From Silene latifolia (Eukaryota; Streptophyta; Magnoliopsida; Caryophyllales; Caryophyllaceae), in NCBI RefSeq assembly GCF_048544455.1, contig NC_133532.1, positions 15,564,948 through 15,628,947 of the forward strand: a stretch of 64,000 bases of DNA, in the 5' to 3' direction. Both the position numbers and the translations under genes were made by a program. A model generated the notes under the pieces. It was not told where the DNA came from and searched no databases. It saw nothing but the letters and a program-made list of their open reading frames with translations. Below, piece after piece: positions 19,063-29,809 of this stretch (position 1 is its first letter; each line of letters begins with the position of its first letter).

Positions 19063-19367
19063 TAGGCCTGGTAAACGGGTCAATCGGGTGGGGTTTGGGC
19101 CGACTCAGTTTGGATTTAGGTTTGTAAGAATTCGGGCTGGGTCAGGTGGGGTCATTTCAGGTGCAAGTCATTTTCGGGTGGTGTGTTGTCAAATTATTTG
19201 AAAGTAATAATCAATATGCGAAAATAAATTTTCGAGTCGGGTTGAACAAGGTCAAGTCAATTTGAGTATCTGTTAAGATTCGAGTCCTCAATTTAGTTAT
19301 GGGTCGGATAATTCAAATTGGGTACATTACAATGGGCTTGCACCTCTTGGCCCGCCCGTTTACACCC
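19063..19367. mobile_element. hAT-like MITE related to the one at 8128-8674
   Basis: The left end, TAGGCCTGGTAAACGGGTCA, pairs with a right end that reads GGGTGTAAACGGGCGGGCC on the other strand. The interior contains the same GGGTCGGGT/TCATTTCGGG-type words around an AT-rich core. No 8-bp target-site duplication was found. It ends about 220 bp before the hnRNP start codon. Confidence 0.6.
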
Positions 19368-19399
19368 AAAGAAAAAAGTTGCTGGTAAAAACGACGCCG

Positions 19400-19405
19400 T
19401 ATAAA
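19400..19405 (+). promoter_or_regulatory. probable TATA box of the hnRNP gene
   Basis: TATAAA lies 188 bases upstream of the start codon at 19588, which predicts a leader of about 155 bases. Confidence 0.6.
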
Positions 19406-19513
19406 GCCACATCAAGTCACGAAGCACAAATTTTCAGACAAAAGCACAAGAACCCCGATATTTGTCCCCCCTCTTACAAGTTACACACTTACACCCCCAA
19501 ATCATCCTCTCTA

Positions 19514-19522
19514 AAACCCTAA
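19514..19522 (+). promoter_or_regulatory. telo-box AAACCCTAA in the hnRNP leader
   Basis: A perfect AAACCCTAA word lies 66 bases before the ATG. In plants this motif is common near the 5' end of genes for translation and RNA-handling proteins. Function here is inferred from position only. Confidence 0.6.
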
Positions 19523-19587
19523 TTTCCGTCTTCCTTCCTTCCTCCAGGAAAATTCCCAAATCGAAAAAACTCAAAAATTAAAAAACA

Positions 19588-22203
19588 ATGGAAGCAGAAG
19601 AAGGAAAACTGTTCGTGGGAGGGATTACTTGGGAAACTACCGAAGATACTTTGAGAGATCACTTCTCTAAGTACGGTGACGTCACCAACGCTGTCGTCAT
19701 GCGTGACAAAACCACCGGCCGTCCTCGTGGCTTTGCTTTTGTTCACTTTTCTAATCCTTCTTCCATTGATTCTCTTCTTCAGGATAAGCATACCATTGAT
19801 GGTAGAATGGTAATTCATCCACTTTAATTATTTATTTATTTATTTAGGTTATTTTATTTGGATTTGTCGGTTTGTATTATTCCTCTTTGTTGGATTGAAT
19901 AATTACGAGTCGAGGCGACGATGTGGTGGAAACAGGATTTGAAGTTAGAGGGGCGAATTAAAATAGGTTGGATTGTTAAGAGGAACGAATTAGTGATGTG
20001 TTTTCCGGCAACTCTTTAATAATTAATTCGTGCAAATAAGGGTTTGTATTATTGATTGAATGATTAGTTAAACCTTGTTTAATTTCGGAGGATAACCTTA
20101 TTAATAACCCTCTAAATCTCTACGAGTCGATTCAACGGCTAGATGCGGAGCCAGGATTTTAAGTTAGGGAGAAGTAAACATAGACTGAATATTTTAGGGC
20201 CCGCGTCAGTAAAGTAGAGCAATTGAGCTACACTGAAAGTAAATCAAAAGTTTACTAAGCTTGCTAGTCTCTTTCGCACCACCACTGCCTACGACCGTGT
20301 CATTAATTTTTTTTTTTTTTTTTTTTCTTATATTTGAACCTGTAGATGGGTGTATGGCAGTATGAGAGTAGGGGCATGATTATTTTATAATGAAGAAACA
20401 TATATTTGGGAATTTTTGTGAGTGATCTGTTGTTACTTTTGAGGTGTTGAGGGAATTTGATTGCGTGTCTCACTGTCTTGGCACAATGCTGTAAATGTTA
20501 GACTGAATTAGGGATTCTGTGTGGAAATGTATATGTTTCAATTATTGACATCATGATGTGTTGTAGTGGAGGAAGCTGGATGCGGATGCTAGCTGAAAGT
20601 GTTTAATCTGCTTATGTGAATACACTGTAATACTGTATTGAGGAAACTCTGCAATTGATATCCGTAATAGTATGAGATAGACTCTATTAGTTCCAATTAT
20701 TTTTTCTTGCAGTGACGAAGGTGTAGGGTGAGTCAACTTGAGTTTTTGTGGTCATTTGAGGGGTTTTTCCTGGGTTGAGTGTGACATAGTCACATAGATC
20801 AAATCAAGCAACTCTGGTATCATATTTTAGGATTTTATATTTTCAAACTGTCATTATATTGATACAATAAGGTTTAATTCCTTGAGGTGAGGGAGTCTAG
20901 AACACTGTTCACTGTTTAGGGTATATTACTTTGTGTGTCTGTGTGCTTACGGTAATTCTTCACTAGTGAATTGACGGAGTCAAGAGTTGAGATGAAGGGT
21001 GGTGAGGTTTGCGCAACAAAACTTGCTTAGTAGGACACTCGATTTGATGTACATTATTTGACGCTGGATTTGGTATAGGCCTATATGGGTAGGTGGTTGT
21101 CGTTGCATCTGTTGTTCTTAGATACATCAAATTAATCACTCCTCCTTTGGTGATATGCTTTTTAATCGTCTTTTTTGTTTCTTTATCTTGATGAACTTTA
21201 TTATAATAAAGTGTATTGTGCTTACATATTTTAGGTGGAAGCTAAAAGGGCTCTTTCTAGGGAAGATCAAAGTGCCTTCAGACAGGACTCATCTCAGGGT
21301 GCAAGGGGAACCTCTGGTGGTGGTGGTAATATTAGGACGAAAAAGATTTTTGTTGGAGGATTACCCCCCACTCTAACAGACGAAGAGTTCCGTCAATATT
21401 TTGAGAATTTTGGGCAGGTGACTGATGCTGTCATAATGTATGATCAGTCAACTCAACGTCCGCGTGGTTTTGGGTTCATATCTTTCGATACTGAGGATGC
21501 AGTTGACAGGGTATTGCAGAAGAATTTTCATGATCTGAATGGAAAGGATGTAGAAGTTAAACGGGCTCTCCCAAAGGATGCAAATTCAGGTAGCGGCAAC
21601 CGTGGTGGAGGTTATCAGAACTATGGCTCTTCAAGAGGCAATTCAGGGTCATATGATAATCGTATGGATGGAAATAGATACATGCAGCCTCAAAGTGCGA
21701 GCTTTTCGTCATACCCAGGCTATAATGCCGCAGGGTATGGCGGGGCCTATGGTGGCCCAACAGGTGGTTATGGCGGTTATGGGGGTTATGGTGGTGGTTA
21801 TGGAGGTGCTGCAGGTGCTTTTGCAGCTCAAGCTGGAGGTTACGGAGCTGGAGCCGCGAGTGCTATGAAAGCTGCCTGGAGCAACCAAGCTGCTGGTTAT
21901 GGGTCTTCTGGGTATGGGGCGGGTTACGGCCCCACTGCAGGGTATGGAAGTGGTGCTTCTGCACAAACAGGTCAGACACCTGCCGGGGGTCCTGGGTATG
22001 GCAACCAAGCATACGGCGGTGGTTATGGAGCTAGTGGATATGGGTCTGTTGGTGGTCGTGGAGGAAGTGGGCCCACTGGCAATGGTGACGGTGGAGATCA
22101 GTCAGCAGCTGGAAGTGGCTACATGGGAAGTGGTTATGGCGAAAATAACAGAAATGCAGGTTATGGTGGTTATGACGCTCAATCATGGCAGGGACAACAA
22201 TAA
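19588..22203 (+). CDS. hnRNP-type protein with two RRMs and Gly/Tyr-rich tail, two exons
   Basis: Exon 1 is 19588-19809 and exon 2 is 21235-22203, joined by a GT-AG intron at a codon boundary (GRM, then VEAKRALSRE), giving 396 aa. RRM1 has RNP2 LFVGGI (about residues 8-13) and RNP1 RGFAFVHF. RRM2 has RNP2 IFVGGL and RNP1 RGFGFISF, followed by VEVKRALPKD. From about residue 205 the tail is low-complexity GGYGGYGG with Ser, Ala and Gln, a prion-like region typical of proteins that enter RNA granules. The layout matches the plant family described as heterogeneous nuclear ribonucleoprotein 1-like (for example Arabidopsis At2g33410), which binds nuclear and cytoplasmic mRNA. The exact target is unknown. 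The single intron splits RRM1 before its last strand. The downstream 3' untranslated region begins at 22204. Confidence 0.93.
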
Positions 22204-24317
22204 TAACCCGAAGGGTGTCAAATTCGGGTTTATGTTTGCAGAGGATATTTAGAGATATTTAAGGACCCCGCCTTTTTTCTCGCTTGCTTCCCAGTACTTT
22301 CATTCTTCTCTCTTTTTTTTTTTCTTTCTTTTTCAATTGGTGTGCTTTTCTTCCAAGTAGCAGTATACAGTATTTCTTCAGATAGTACTCGGCTTATAGT
22401 AGCTTCGAGTTGTGCCATTTACTTAGTAACTGCTTTGGGTATTTGTTATGTGATGGGGATAATTTACTTTCGGTTTTTGTAGCGTGATGTTATTTCTGGT
22501 TTCTGCTTGCCTTGTTATACTCCCTATGTTTCTTTAGTATCTTTCAGTTTTTTTTTTGCTTTGATATCTGTCACGTAAGTGGACTTACTCTTTCTCCTCG
22601 CTCTTTAGCCGTGTTTATTCTTTTTATTAAATATTGTGACCGCGGTTGGTACTTGGTAGTGGAAGTAATAAATGGAGGGAGATATGAAATTTCAGGGTTG
22701 ATCGGACTGATTTTATCTGCCTTCCGTCCCACATATATTAGTGGACCTTTGGCATGTTATTCTTGGCTGTGATCGAGGCAGATGAGTAGATGTGCTCTGT
22801 TTATAGGTGTAAAGTAGTGGTTGCCTTAGATTGTGAGTATGTAATCAGTAGCGGGTAGCTGTAGCCATAGTACTCGGTAGTAACTAGTAATTAGCCCTTT
22901 TCATGAAGCCATAATTATTCTTCCGCCATGAATTTCCTGATGATGTACAGGAATGAAGGGAAATGAAGGCATATATGTTGGCACCTGGGATTGAATGGTA
23001 GTCCAAACGGGATTATTTGATCAGGCGCCTTTCGGGGGGCCAGTGGAATGAATGGTAGTCAAAATGGTATTGGAGTTTTCGACCTCTGATCCTATGGTAT
23101 GTGTACATTTGCCCACATGAAGATTAGATGTACCGTCTAGTTTCTTTTCTCCCAGCTCTGTTTTTGTAGCGTTCAGATAGGGATACAATTATTAGTGAGG
23201 TTTAAATGTTTTTTAAGCAAACTGTTTTGGGACTGTGAGCGATCTCTAGAATCGTCCTTTGACCTGTCATACGCTCGCAGTTGGCAGTTTAGAAGGGGAT
23301 GAATGGTAGGATTATATAGAATTTTTAATAGGTTATTTTTTGTGTAACCCTTGCTGTTGCTGTGCATGCTCTCTCAGCAGATTCATTAATCCCCGGCAAT
23401 GCAGATGCTAAGCGATGCTGTACCAAGAACTATTTTTGTTCTTGGGGATGTTTGCCTGAAAGGGTGGCAACTCGGTTGACCTCTTTTTTTCATAGTGCTC
23501 TGTATGCTCCTCTTAAGCGCGCTGGCCGCTGAGGATGGGTCTGCGTGAAACATGAGTTACGAATGTGCGACTCTAAATATGCTTCATGGGCTTCAAACAT
23601 CTGGTTTTTCCTTTTAACATAGTCACAAATCTTAAGAATAGTCCTTCTATTGAGGGTTTTTCGTGTTTTAAGGCTAAAAAAATACAATTAGTTTCCTTTT
23701 GTTGTTGTTAAGGAGTACCTACGGTTTAGGCCATTTTATGAAGAGCTGCTACCTTATTTTTATTTTATAGTAAAACACTTCCTTAAATGTACTCCGCAAG
23801 AAAGCAAAAATTGTGTTAAGTCTTAACCTTTGGGTTTAATTTTGGCAAACTATACTAATGATCAACGTCTCTATAAAAGGATCATAAAATTGGGATGATA
23901 CTAAAGATGGATGACAAAAATCAGGGTTGGGACGATGGGAGCAACTTTTAGATAGGTTCGAGAAAAATTAAAATTATAGGTATAAATTAGCAAAATGGTG
24001 CAAGTTTTCGGCAAAAAAATAGAATAAATTACACGAAATAGAACAGTATATATAGATTATACATCAGAGTTAGTAAATCTGATTTTGTACTTTCTGAAAT
24101 TTATGATTAATTTTTCGAGTTTTATTTAAAAAAATAAAAGTTTTTAGTATAAAATTTTTGAGCTCATTCATTCAAACATTAAGTGAAAAAAATACAACAT
24201 TGCTCAAAAATTATACTTATAAATTCAATTAATTTTGAGTTTTGCTATCAAAAAATTATTATAAAACTTATAAATTTTAAATGCTAAAAAAAAAAATACA
24301 TATAAACTCAAAAACTA
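22204..24317. other. 3' untranslated region of the hnRNP gene, then intergenic DNA
   Basis: The first few hundred bases are T-rich, as in a plant 3' untranslated region. Beyond about 22.8 kb there is AT-rich DNA in which no exon, RNA gene or paired transposon end is recognised. Short open frames on both strands are taken as chance. Confidence 0.5.
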
Positions 24318-24322
24318 GAAGG

Positions 24323-24518
24323 TGTTATGAAATATTATTATATGGATGTCCATATCTTAGAATATTTCTAGAATATATTATCTTATGGAAACTCTTCTCA
24401 TTGTATGTGTATATATACCCCTCATAATGGAATAAGAATATAGTTTTGTCTCCCTTACTTTCGCTCTGACTCCTCTCTACAATTCTCTCTAATTCTCTCT
24501 TTCCTTTATTTCACAACA
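24323..24518 (+). mobile_element. solo LTR, Ty1/copia-like, with 5-bp target-site duplications
   Basis: This 196-bp LTR runs from TGTTATGAAATA to TTTCACAACA. It is flanked by the identical 5-mer GAAGG at 24318-24322 and 24519-24523. No internal region is present, so it is the footprint left by recombination between two LTRs. The TATATATACCCC word at about 24411 is a plausible old promoter TATA. The intact target duplication suggests a fairly young event. Confidence 0.85.
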
Positions 24519-24523
24519 GAAGG

Positions 24524-24999
24524 ATATGAGGTATTATATCCGATGTGTATTGTGTAATCCCTTTTCTCCGAAATAAAATGCAGTGCTAGTGAAACTGATG
24601 TTTTTTTTAAGATGACATTTTTCGAGCCAGAAACAAAGTCGGTGAGTTGCTCATTTACTAAATACTGTAACTTGGGCGAAAATAAAGGAAGTTACTTTGG
24701 AGCGTACCCCTCATAAAAAAAACATCACCTGTTTTGATTATCACCTTTGATTAAAGTTCATTAAAAAAAAATGGTAAACAGGTTAATGGAACGGAGGGAG
24801 GAGTTCCATACTCGCGATTGAATTTATAATCATGGGTATTTGTTGTAATCAAGTTTATCAAGTTTGGGTAACTTATAGTATTGGTTGGAATTGGTTAAAC
24901 ATTTCAACTATTATTATAGTCGAGAAACAGGTGTCTTTTATGAAATTGAAAAGTAGGAGGCAAAATAAATCCTACAATACTTCACCACCACGGACTAAT
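24524..24999. other. unique DNA left of the 7SL-U2 array
   Basis: No gene is seen. Array homology begins abruptly at about 25000, with AATAAAAAAAGTATAACGGG. The bases just before this do not match the equivalent position of any later unit. A stray GCGTACCCCTC at about 24702 matches the U2 tail but is too short to count as a copy. Confidence 0.6.
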
Positions 25000-25029
25000 G
25001 AATAAAAAAAGTATAACGGGGCTAAATAA

Positions 25030-25040
25030 ATCCTACGTCG
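25030..25040 (+). promoter_or_regulatory. degenerate USE before the first 7SL copy
   Basis: ATCCTACGTCG differs at two places from the ATCCCACATCG found in nearly all other units. This edge copy may be weakly transcribed or silent. Confidence 0.7.
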
Positions 25041-25095
25041 AGAAAACATGGATAGGTTTAACCGTTAATAAGCCCCTGCTTGACACTTGATTATT

Positions 25096-25405
25096 GCCGA
25101 GCTCAGTAACATGAGCTTGTAACCCGAGTGGGGGCTCCGAGGTGACGGAACATGGACTCCGCTGCTTGGGTCGGGTCTTTGGGTCAGCTGTATGCTGGCT
25201 CGCCCTCTCCAAGTTGGGAGTCGGTGCCCTCGGCACGGCCGAAGGGCCGAGTCGACGGGGCCCTAGAGTGGAGGGGACCGCGCGAGGCTGGTTTCACAGA
25301 GCAACGAGCACCTCCCGCTCTCGTCAGTGGAAGGATAACGAGCCGGTGCTGCCCGGGCCCATTAGTACCTGTTCAGCTGAGATCTCCAATGAACCACCAC
25401 CTTTT
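25096..25405 (+). ncRNA. 7SL: 7SL RNA (signal recognition particle RNA), unit 1
   Basis: 7SL is the scaffold of the signal recognition particle, which targets ribosomes making secreted and membrane proteins to the ER. The call rests on the start GCCGAGCTC, the helix-3 hairpin GAGCTCA..TGAGCTT, the conserved TGTAA turn after it (GCTTGTAACCCGAG), the plant 7SL word GGGTCGGGTCTTTGGGTCA, the length of about 310 nt and the terminal T-run. The hairpin CAGC-TGTAT-GCTG is intact. I could not assign every helix of the S domain by eye. Its promoter USE is degenerate. Confidence 0.85.
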
Positions 25406-26218
25406 TCTTTTTTTTTTTCAAACCCCCGACCCCCTGAGAGGCCCGACGACGCTCTTTGACGGTCCCTCACGACGGGGAAAAAACAAACTAAAAGAGAAGC
25501 TACTAACCGAACAAGCTAAGCGAAGCCACCCCTTGATGGATGTTTACGAGAACCACCGCCTTTTTCGCTGCTAAGTAAAAAAGAGCTCGTTATTCATAAT
25601 ACCGAGCCGACGGCAGTCTCGCACATTTGAAAAATAAATCCGAAAAAAAAAGGAAATACAGAAAATCGGGTAAACGAGCCCGTTCCGTATTGCGCACTTT
25701 TGAAAACGAACGATTTGAATCTAAAAGGAATAGCTACAACCCGGGAAAGGGTAGCCATTTTGTAGGGAGGAGTTAATATGGGTGAAAGACCGTCAATTCT
25801 ACTCTTCAAAAAATTATGGCCAGGCGTGCGAAGATGTTTATTTATTTATTTACACAATAATTTTCGTAAGTTGGTCTCGAAAAGCCCGAATTTTTCTATG
25901 GGTTTCGTCGTCGCAACGTGTTGCCTATTCCGTATAGTAAGCCTATTACTTGTTAGCTCTTCATGGTTTTTGAGCTACGTCCCCTGGCGGTGGTAGTAGA
26001 ATAATGCGGCTAATGTTAATAGTCTACATTATTATACCAATAAAAAATATTGATCTCACAAACCATATCCAACGTCGAGCAAGATCGCCGGTTCCGTATA
26101 CAATAAACTCCCTGCCTTGTCATATATAATAACAAAGAGAAATGTCCCACATCGGCCGTGAAACAAGAGGGAGCTGAATCGTCAGATATAAAAAGCCATA
26201 AGTGCATAGGAATAAGGC

Positions 26219-26410
26219 ATACCTTTCTCGGCCTTTTGGCTAAGATCAAGTGTAGTATCTGTTCTTATCAGTTTAATATCTGATATGTGGGCCTATGGCT
26301 CACACGATATTAAATTAATTTTTAAGGGGAAAGTCCACCACGGTAGCTTGCTATTGGGGCTTTCGAGCGTCTCCGTGCGTTGCACTACAAAGACGCCAGG
26401 CGTACCCCTC
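26219..26410 (+). ncRNA. U2: U2 snRNA, unit 1
   Basis: U2 pairs with the intron branch point in the spliceosome. The 5' end ATACCTTTCTCGGCC, the branch-pairing GTAGTA at nt 34-39, stem IIa TATCAG..CTGATA, the T-rich Sm site after ATTAAATTA and the stem-IV loop GTTGCACTAC all match U2. This copy differs in the IIb loop (GGGCCTATGG) and in the 3' arm of stem IV (CAAAGACGCC), and is 4 nt short of the 196-nt form. Confidence 0.95.
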
Positions 26411-26807
26411 CATATCTAGTCCACTTTGGTTTCGCGTTTTTCACCACCCCTCCATGTCTCGTTCAGTTTGGTCTCACTTTTTTCACCTCGGCTAGAATAG
26501 AATAATATATCCAAATGTATATGTGACTTTCTTTATTTTCTTCCTTGGTCGGTCGACCGCGTGCAAAATTAATCAAATATGTATATTACGAGATTTTTCC
26601 ATACGTAGGTACCGTGAAATGTTGAAGGTTCCCATGATATTCGGGTATTTTCCATGACGTATCCCCCGCGGGGAAGAAAGGTTTACGTAACGGGCATGTA
26701 GATTACTTAAGAAATAAAAAAAGTATAACGGGGCTAAATAAATCCCACATTGAGAAAACATGGATAGGTTTAACCGTTAATAAGCCCCTGCTTGACACTT
26801 GATTATT

Positions 26808-27116
26808 GCCGAGCTCAGTAACATGAGCTTGTAACCCGAGTGGGGGCTCCGAGGTGACGGAACATGGACTCCGCTGCTTGGGTCGGGTCTTTGGGTCAGC
26901 TGTATGCTGGCTCGCCTCTCCAAGTTGGGAGTCGGTGCCCTCGGCACGGCCGAAGGGCCGAGTCGACGGGGCCCTAGAGTGGAGGGGACCGCGTGAGGCT
27001 GGTTTCACAGAGCAACGAGCACCTCCCGCTCTCGTCAGTGGAAGGATAACGAGCCAGTGCTGCCCGGGCCCAATAGTACCTGTTCAGCTGAGATCTCCAA
27101 TGAACCACCACCTTTT
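26808..27116 (+). ncRNA. 7SL: 7SL RNA, unit 2
   Basis: Full length with an intact CAGC-TGTAT-GCTG hairpin. The USE at 26742-26752 is ATCCCACATTG, one mismatch. The spacer after it lacks 46 bp present in other units. Confidence 0.85.
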
Positions 27117-27880
27117 TCTTTTTCAAACCCCCGACCCCCTGAGAGGCCCGACGACGCTCTTTGACGGTCCCTCACGACGGGGGAAAAAACAAACTAAAAG
27201 AGAAGCTACTAACCACCGCCTTTTTCGCTGCTAAGTAAAAAAGAGCTCGTTATTCATAATACCGAGCCGACGGCAGTCTCGCACATTTGAAAAATAAATC
27301 CGAAAAAAAAAAAGGAAATACAGAAAATCGGGTAAACGAGCCCGTTCCGTATATCGCACTTTTGAAAACGAACGATTTGAATCTAAAAGGAATAGCTACA
27401 ACCCGGGAAAGGGTAGCCATTTTGTAGGGAGGAGTTAATATGGGTGAAAGACCGTCAATTCTACTCTTCAAAAAATTATGGCCAGGCGTGCGAAGATGTT
27501 TATTTATTTATTTACACAATAATTTTCGTAAGTTGGTCTCGAAAAGCCCGAATTTTTCTATGGGTCTCGCCGTCGCAACGTCTTTGCCTATTCCGTATAG
27601 TAAGCCTATTACTTGTTAGCTCTTCATGGTTTTTGAGCTACGTCCCCTGGCGGTGGTAGTAGAATAATGCGGCTAATGTTAATAGTCTACATTATTATAC
27701 CAATAGAAAATATTGATCTCACAAACCATATCCAACGTCGAGCAAGATCGCCGGTTCCGTATACAAGAAACTCCCTGCCTTGTCATATATAATAACAAAG
27801 AGAAATGTCCCACATCGGCCGTGAAACAAGAGGGAGTGAATCGTCGGATATAAAAAGCCATAAGTGCATAGGAATAAGGC

Positions 27881-28073
27881 ATACCTTTCTCGGCCTTTTG
27901 GCTAAGATCAAGTGTAGTATCTGTTCTTATCGGTTTAATATCGATATGTGGGCCAATGGCTCACACGATATTAAATTAATTTTTAAGGGGAAAGTCCACC
28001 ACAGTAGCTTGCTATTGGGGCTTTCGAGCGTCTCCCTGCGTTGCACTACAAAGACGGGCCGGGCGTACCCCTC
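27881..28073 (+). ncRNA. U2: U2 snRNA, unit 2
   Basis: Full length. Both arms of stem IIa are changed: TATCGG and TCGATA in place of TATCAG and CTGATA. The 3' arm of stem IV reads CAAAGACGGG. Confidence 0.95.
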
Positions 28074-28404
28074 CATATCTAGTCCACTTTGGTTTCGCGT
28101 TTTTCACCACCCCTCCATGTCTCGTTCAGTTTGGTCTCACTTTTTTCACCTCGGCTAGAATAGAATAATATATCCAAATGTATATGTGACTTTCCTTATT
28201 TTCTTCCTTGTTCGGTCGACCGCGTGCAAAATTAATCAAATATGTATATTACGAGATTTTTCCATACGTAGGTACCGTGAAATGTTGAAGGTTCCCATGA
28301 TATTCGGGTATTTTCCATGACGTATCCCCCGCGGGGAAGAAAGGTTTACGTAACGGGCATGCAGATTACTTAAGGAATAAAAAAAGTATAACGGGGCTAA
28401 ATAA

Positions 28405-28447
28405 ATCCCACATCGAGAAAACATGGATAGGTTTAACCGTTAATAAG
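28405..28447 (+). promoter_or_regulatory. Pol III-type snRNA promoter of 7SL (unit 3, typical)
   Basis: The USE ATCCCACATCG (28405-28415) and the TATA-like TAATAAG (28441-28447) are separated by 25 bases; the RNA start is 30 bases after the TATA. In plants this shorter spacing, about one helical turn less than in U2 genes, specifies RNA polymerase III, as in U6 and 7SL genes. The same arrangement recurs before nearly every 7SL copy. Confidence 0.85.
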
Positions 28448-28470
28448 CCCCTGCTTGACACTTGATTATT

Positions 28471-28780
28471 GCCGAGCTCAGTAACATGAGCTTGTAACCC
28501 GAGTGGGGGCTCCGAGGTGACGGAACATGGACTCCGCTGCTTGGGTCGGGTCTTTGGGTCACCAGATCTTTGGCTCGCCCTCTCCAAGTTGGGAGTCGGT
28601 GCCCTCGGCACGGCCGAAGGGCCGAGTCGACGGGGCCCTAGAGGGGAGGGGACCGCGTGAGGCTGGTTTCACAGAGCAACGAGCACCTCCCGCTCTCGTC
28701 AGTGGAAGGATAACGAGCCGGTGCTGCCCGGGCCCATTAGTACCTGTTCAGCTGAGATCTCCAATGAACCACCACCTTTT
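28471..28780 (+). ncRNA. 7SL: 7SL RNA, unit 3
   Basis: Full length. The hairpin after GGGTCA reads CCAGATCTTTGG in place of CAGCTGTATGCTGG; the rest matches unit 1 closely. Used here as the reference for promoter and terminator positions. Confidence 0.85.
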
Positions 28781-28792
28781 TCTTTTCTTTTT
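28777..28792 (+). terminator. Pol III terminator of 7SL (unit 3, typical)
   Basis: TTTTTCTTTTCTTTTT directly follows the 7SL end GAACCACCACC. Runs of four or more T on the coding strand stop RNA polymerase III; three runs in a row make a strong stop. The same block recurs in all units except unit 20. Confidence 0.85.
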
Positions 28793-29526
28793 CAAACCCC
28801 CGACCCCCTGAGAGGCCCGACGACGCTCTTTGACGGTCCCTCACGACGGGGGAAAAAACAAACTAAAAGAGAAGCTACTAACCGAACAAGCTAAGCGAAG
28901 CCACCCCGCAGTGGATGTTTACGAGAACCACCGCCTTTTTCGCTGCTAAGTAAAAAAGAGCTCGTTATTCATAATACCGAGCCGACGGCAGTCTCGCACA
29001 TTTGAAAAATAAACAAAAAAAAAAAAAAAAGGAAATACGAGTAAAATCGGGTAAACGAGCCTGTTCGTATAGCGCACTTTTGAAAACGAACGATTTGAAT
29101 CTAAAAGGAATAGCTACAACCCGGGAAAGGGTAGCCATTTTGTAGGGAGGAGTTAATATGGGTGAAAGACCGTCAATTCTACTCTTCAAAAAATTATGGC
29201 CAGGCGTGCGAAGATGTTTATTTATTTATTTACACAATAATTTTCGTAAGTTGGTCTCGAAAAGCCCGAATTTTTCTATGGGTTTCGCCGCCGCAACGTC
29301 TTTTGCCTATTCCGTATAGTAAGCCTATTACTTGTTAGCTCTTCATGGTTTTTGAGCTACGTCCCTCAAGCGGTGGTAGTAGAATAATGCGGCTAATGTT
29401 AATAGTCTACATTATTATACCAATAGAAAATATTGATCTCACAAACCATATCCAACGTCGAGCAAGATCGCCGGTTCCGTATACAAGAAACTCCCTGCCT
29501 TGTCATATATAATAACAAAGAGAAAT
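28793..29526 (+). other. 7SL-to-U2 spacer (unit 3, typical)
   Basis: This spacer of about 735 bp has no recognisable gene. AACCACCGCCTTTTT at 28926-28940 imitates the 7SL tail plus terminator and may be a relic of a 7SL 3' end. An A-run after AATAAA varies in length between units. Open frames of 70-80 codons on both strands recur in every unit only because the units are homogenised. Confidence 0.8.
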
Positions 29527-29578
29527 GTCCCACATCGGCCGTGAAACAAGAGGGAGCTGAATCGTCAGATATAAAAAG
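29527..29578 (+). promoter_or_regulatory. Pol II-type snRNA promoter of U2 (unit 3, typical)
   Basis: The USE GTCCCACATCG (29527-29537) and the TATA box TATAAAAAG (29570-29578) are separated by 32 bases, and the U2 start lies 32 bases after the start of the TATA. This spacing is the plant hallmark of RNA polymerase II snRNA genes. Confidence 0.9.
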
Positions 29579-29601
29579 CCATAAGTGCATAAGAATAAGG
29601 C

Positions 29602-29795
29602 ATACCTTTCTCGGCCTTTTGGCTAAGATCAAGTGTAGTATCTGTTCTTATCAGTTTAATATCTGATATGTGGGCCAATGGCTCACACGATATTAAATTA
29701 ATTTTTAAGGGGAAAGTCCACCACGGTAGCTTGCTATTGGGGCTTTCGAGCGTCTCCGTGCGTTGCACTACAAAGACGGGCCGGGCGTACCCCTC
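29602..29795 (+). ncRNA. U2: U2 snRNA, unit 3
   Basis: Full length with intact GTAGTA and stem IIa. The 3' arm of stem IV reads CAAAGACGGGCCGGG and the preceding word is CTCCGTGCG, so stem IV pairs less well than in the 196-nt form. Confidence 0.95.
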
Positions 29796-29809
29796 CATAT
29801 CTAGTCCAC
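29796..29809 (+). terminator. U2 3' box (unit 3, typical)
   Basis: CATATCTAGTCCAC fits the plant snRNA 3'-end signal CA-N(3-10)-AGTNNAA with one mismatch. It directly follows the predicted U2 end and is present after all complete U2 copies. Confidence 0.75.

Noticed and set aside
20141-20330. Possible transposon remnant in the hnRNP intron (GCGGAGCCAGGATTTTAAG, then a long T-run)
   Set aside because: Only one end-like word is present; no inverted partner or flanking duplication could be found.
21709-22252. Alternative frames over the hnRNP tail
   Set aside because: They are shadows of the repetitive GGTTATGG coding sequence.
24698-24712. GCGTACCCCTC left of the array as a U2 remnant
   Set aside because: Only 11 bases match the U2 tail and the flanks do not; chance is enough.
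25096-25405. RNase MRP RNA or U3 snoRNA as the identity of the Pol III gene
   Set aside because: Neither the U3 boxes nor the RNase P/MRP core words are seen. The start, the TGTAA turn after the helix-3 hairpin and GGGTCGGGTCTTTGGGTCA fit plant 7SL.
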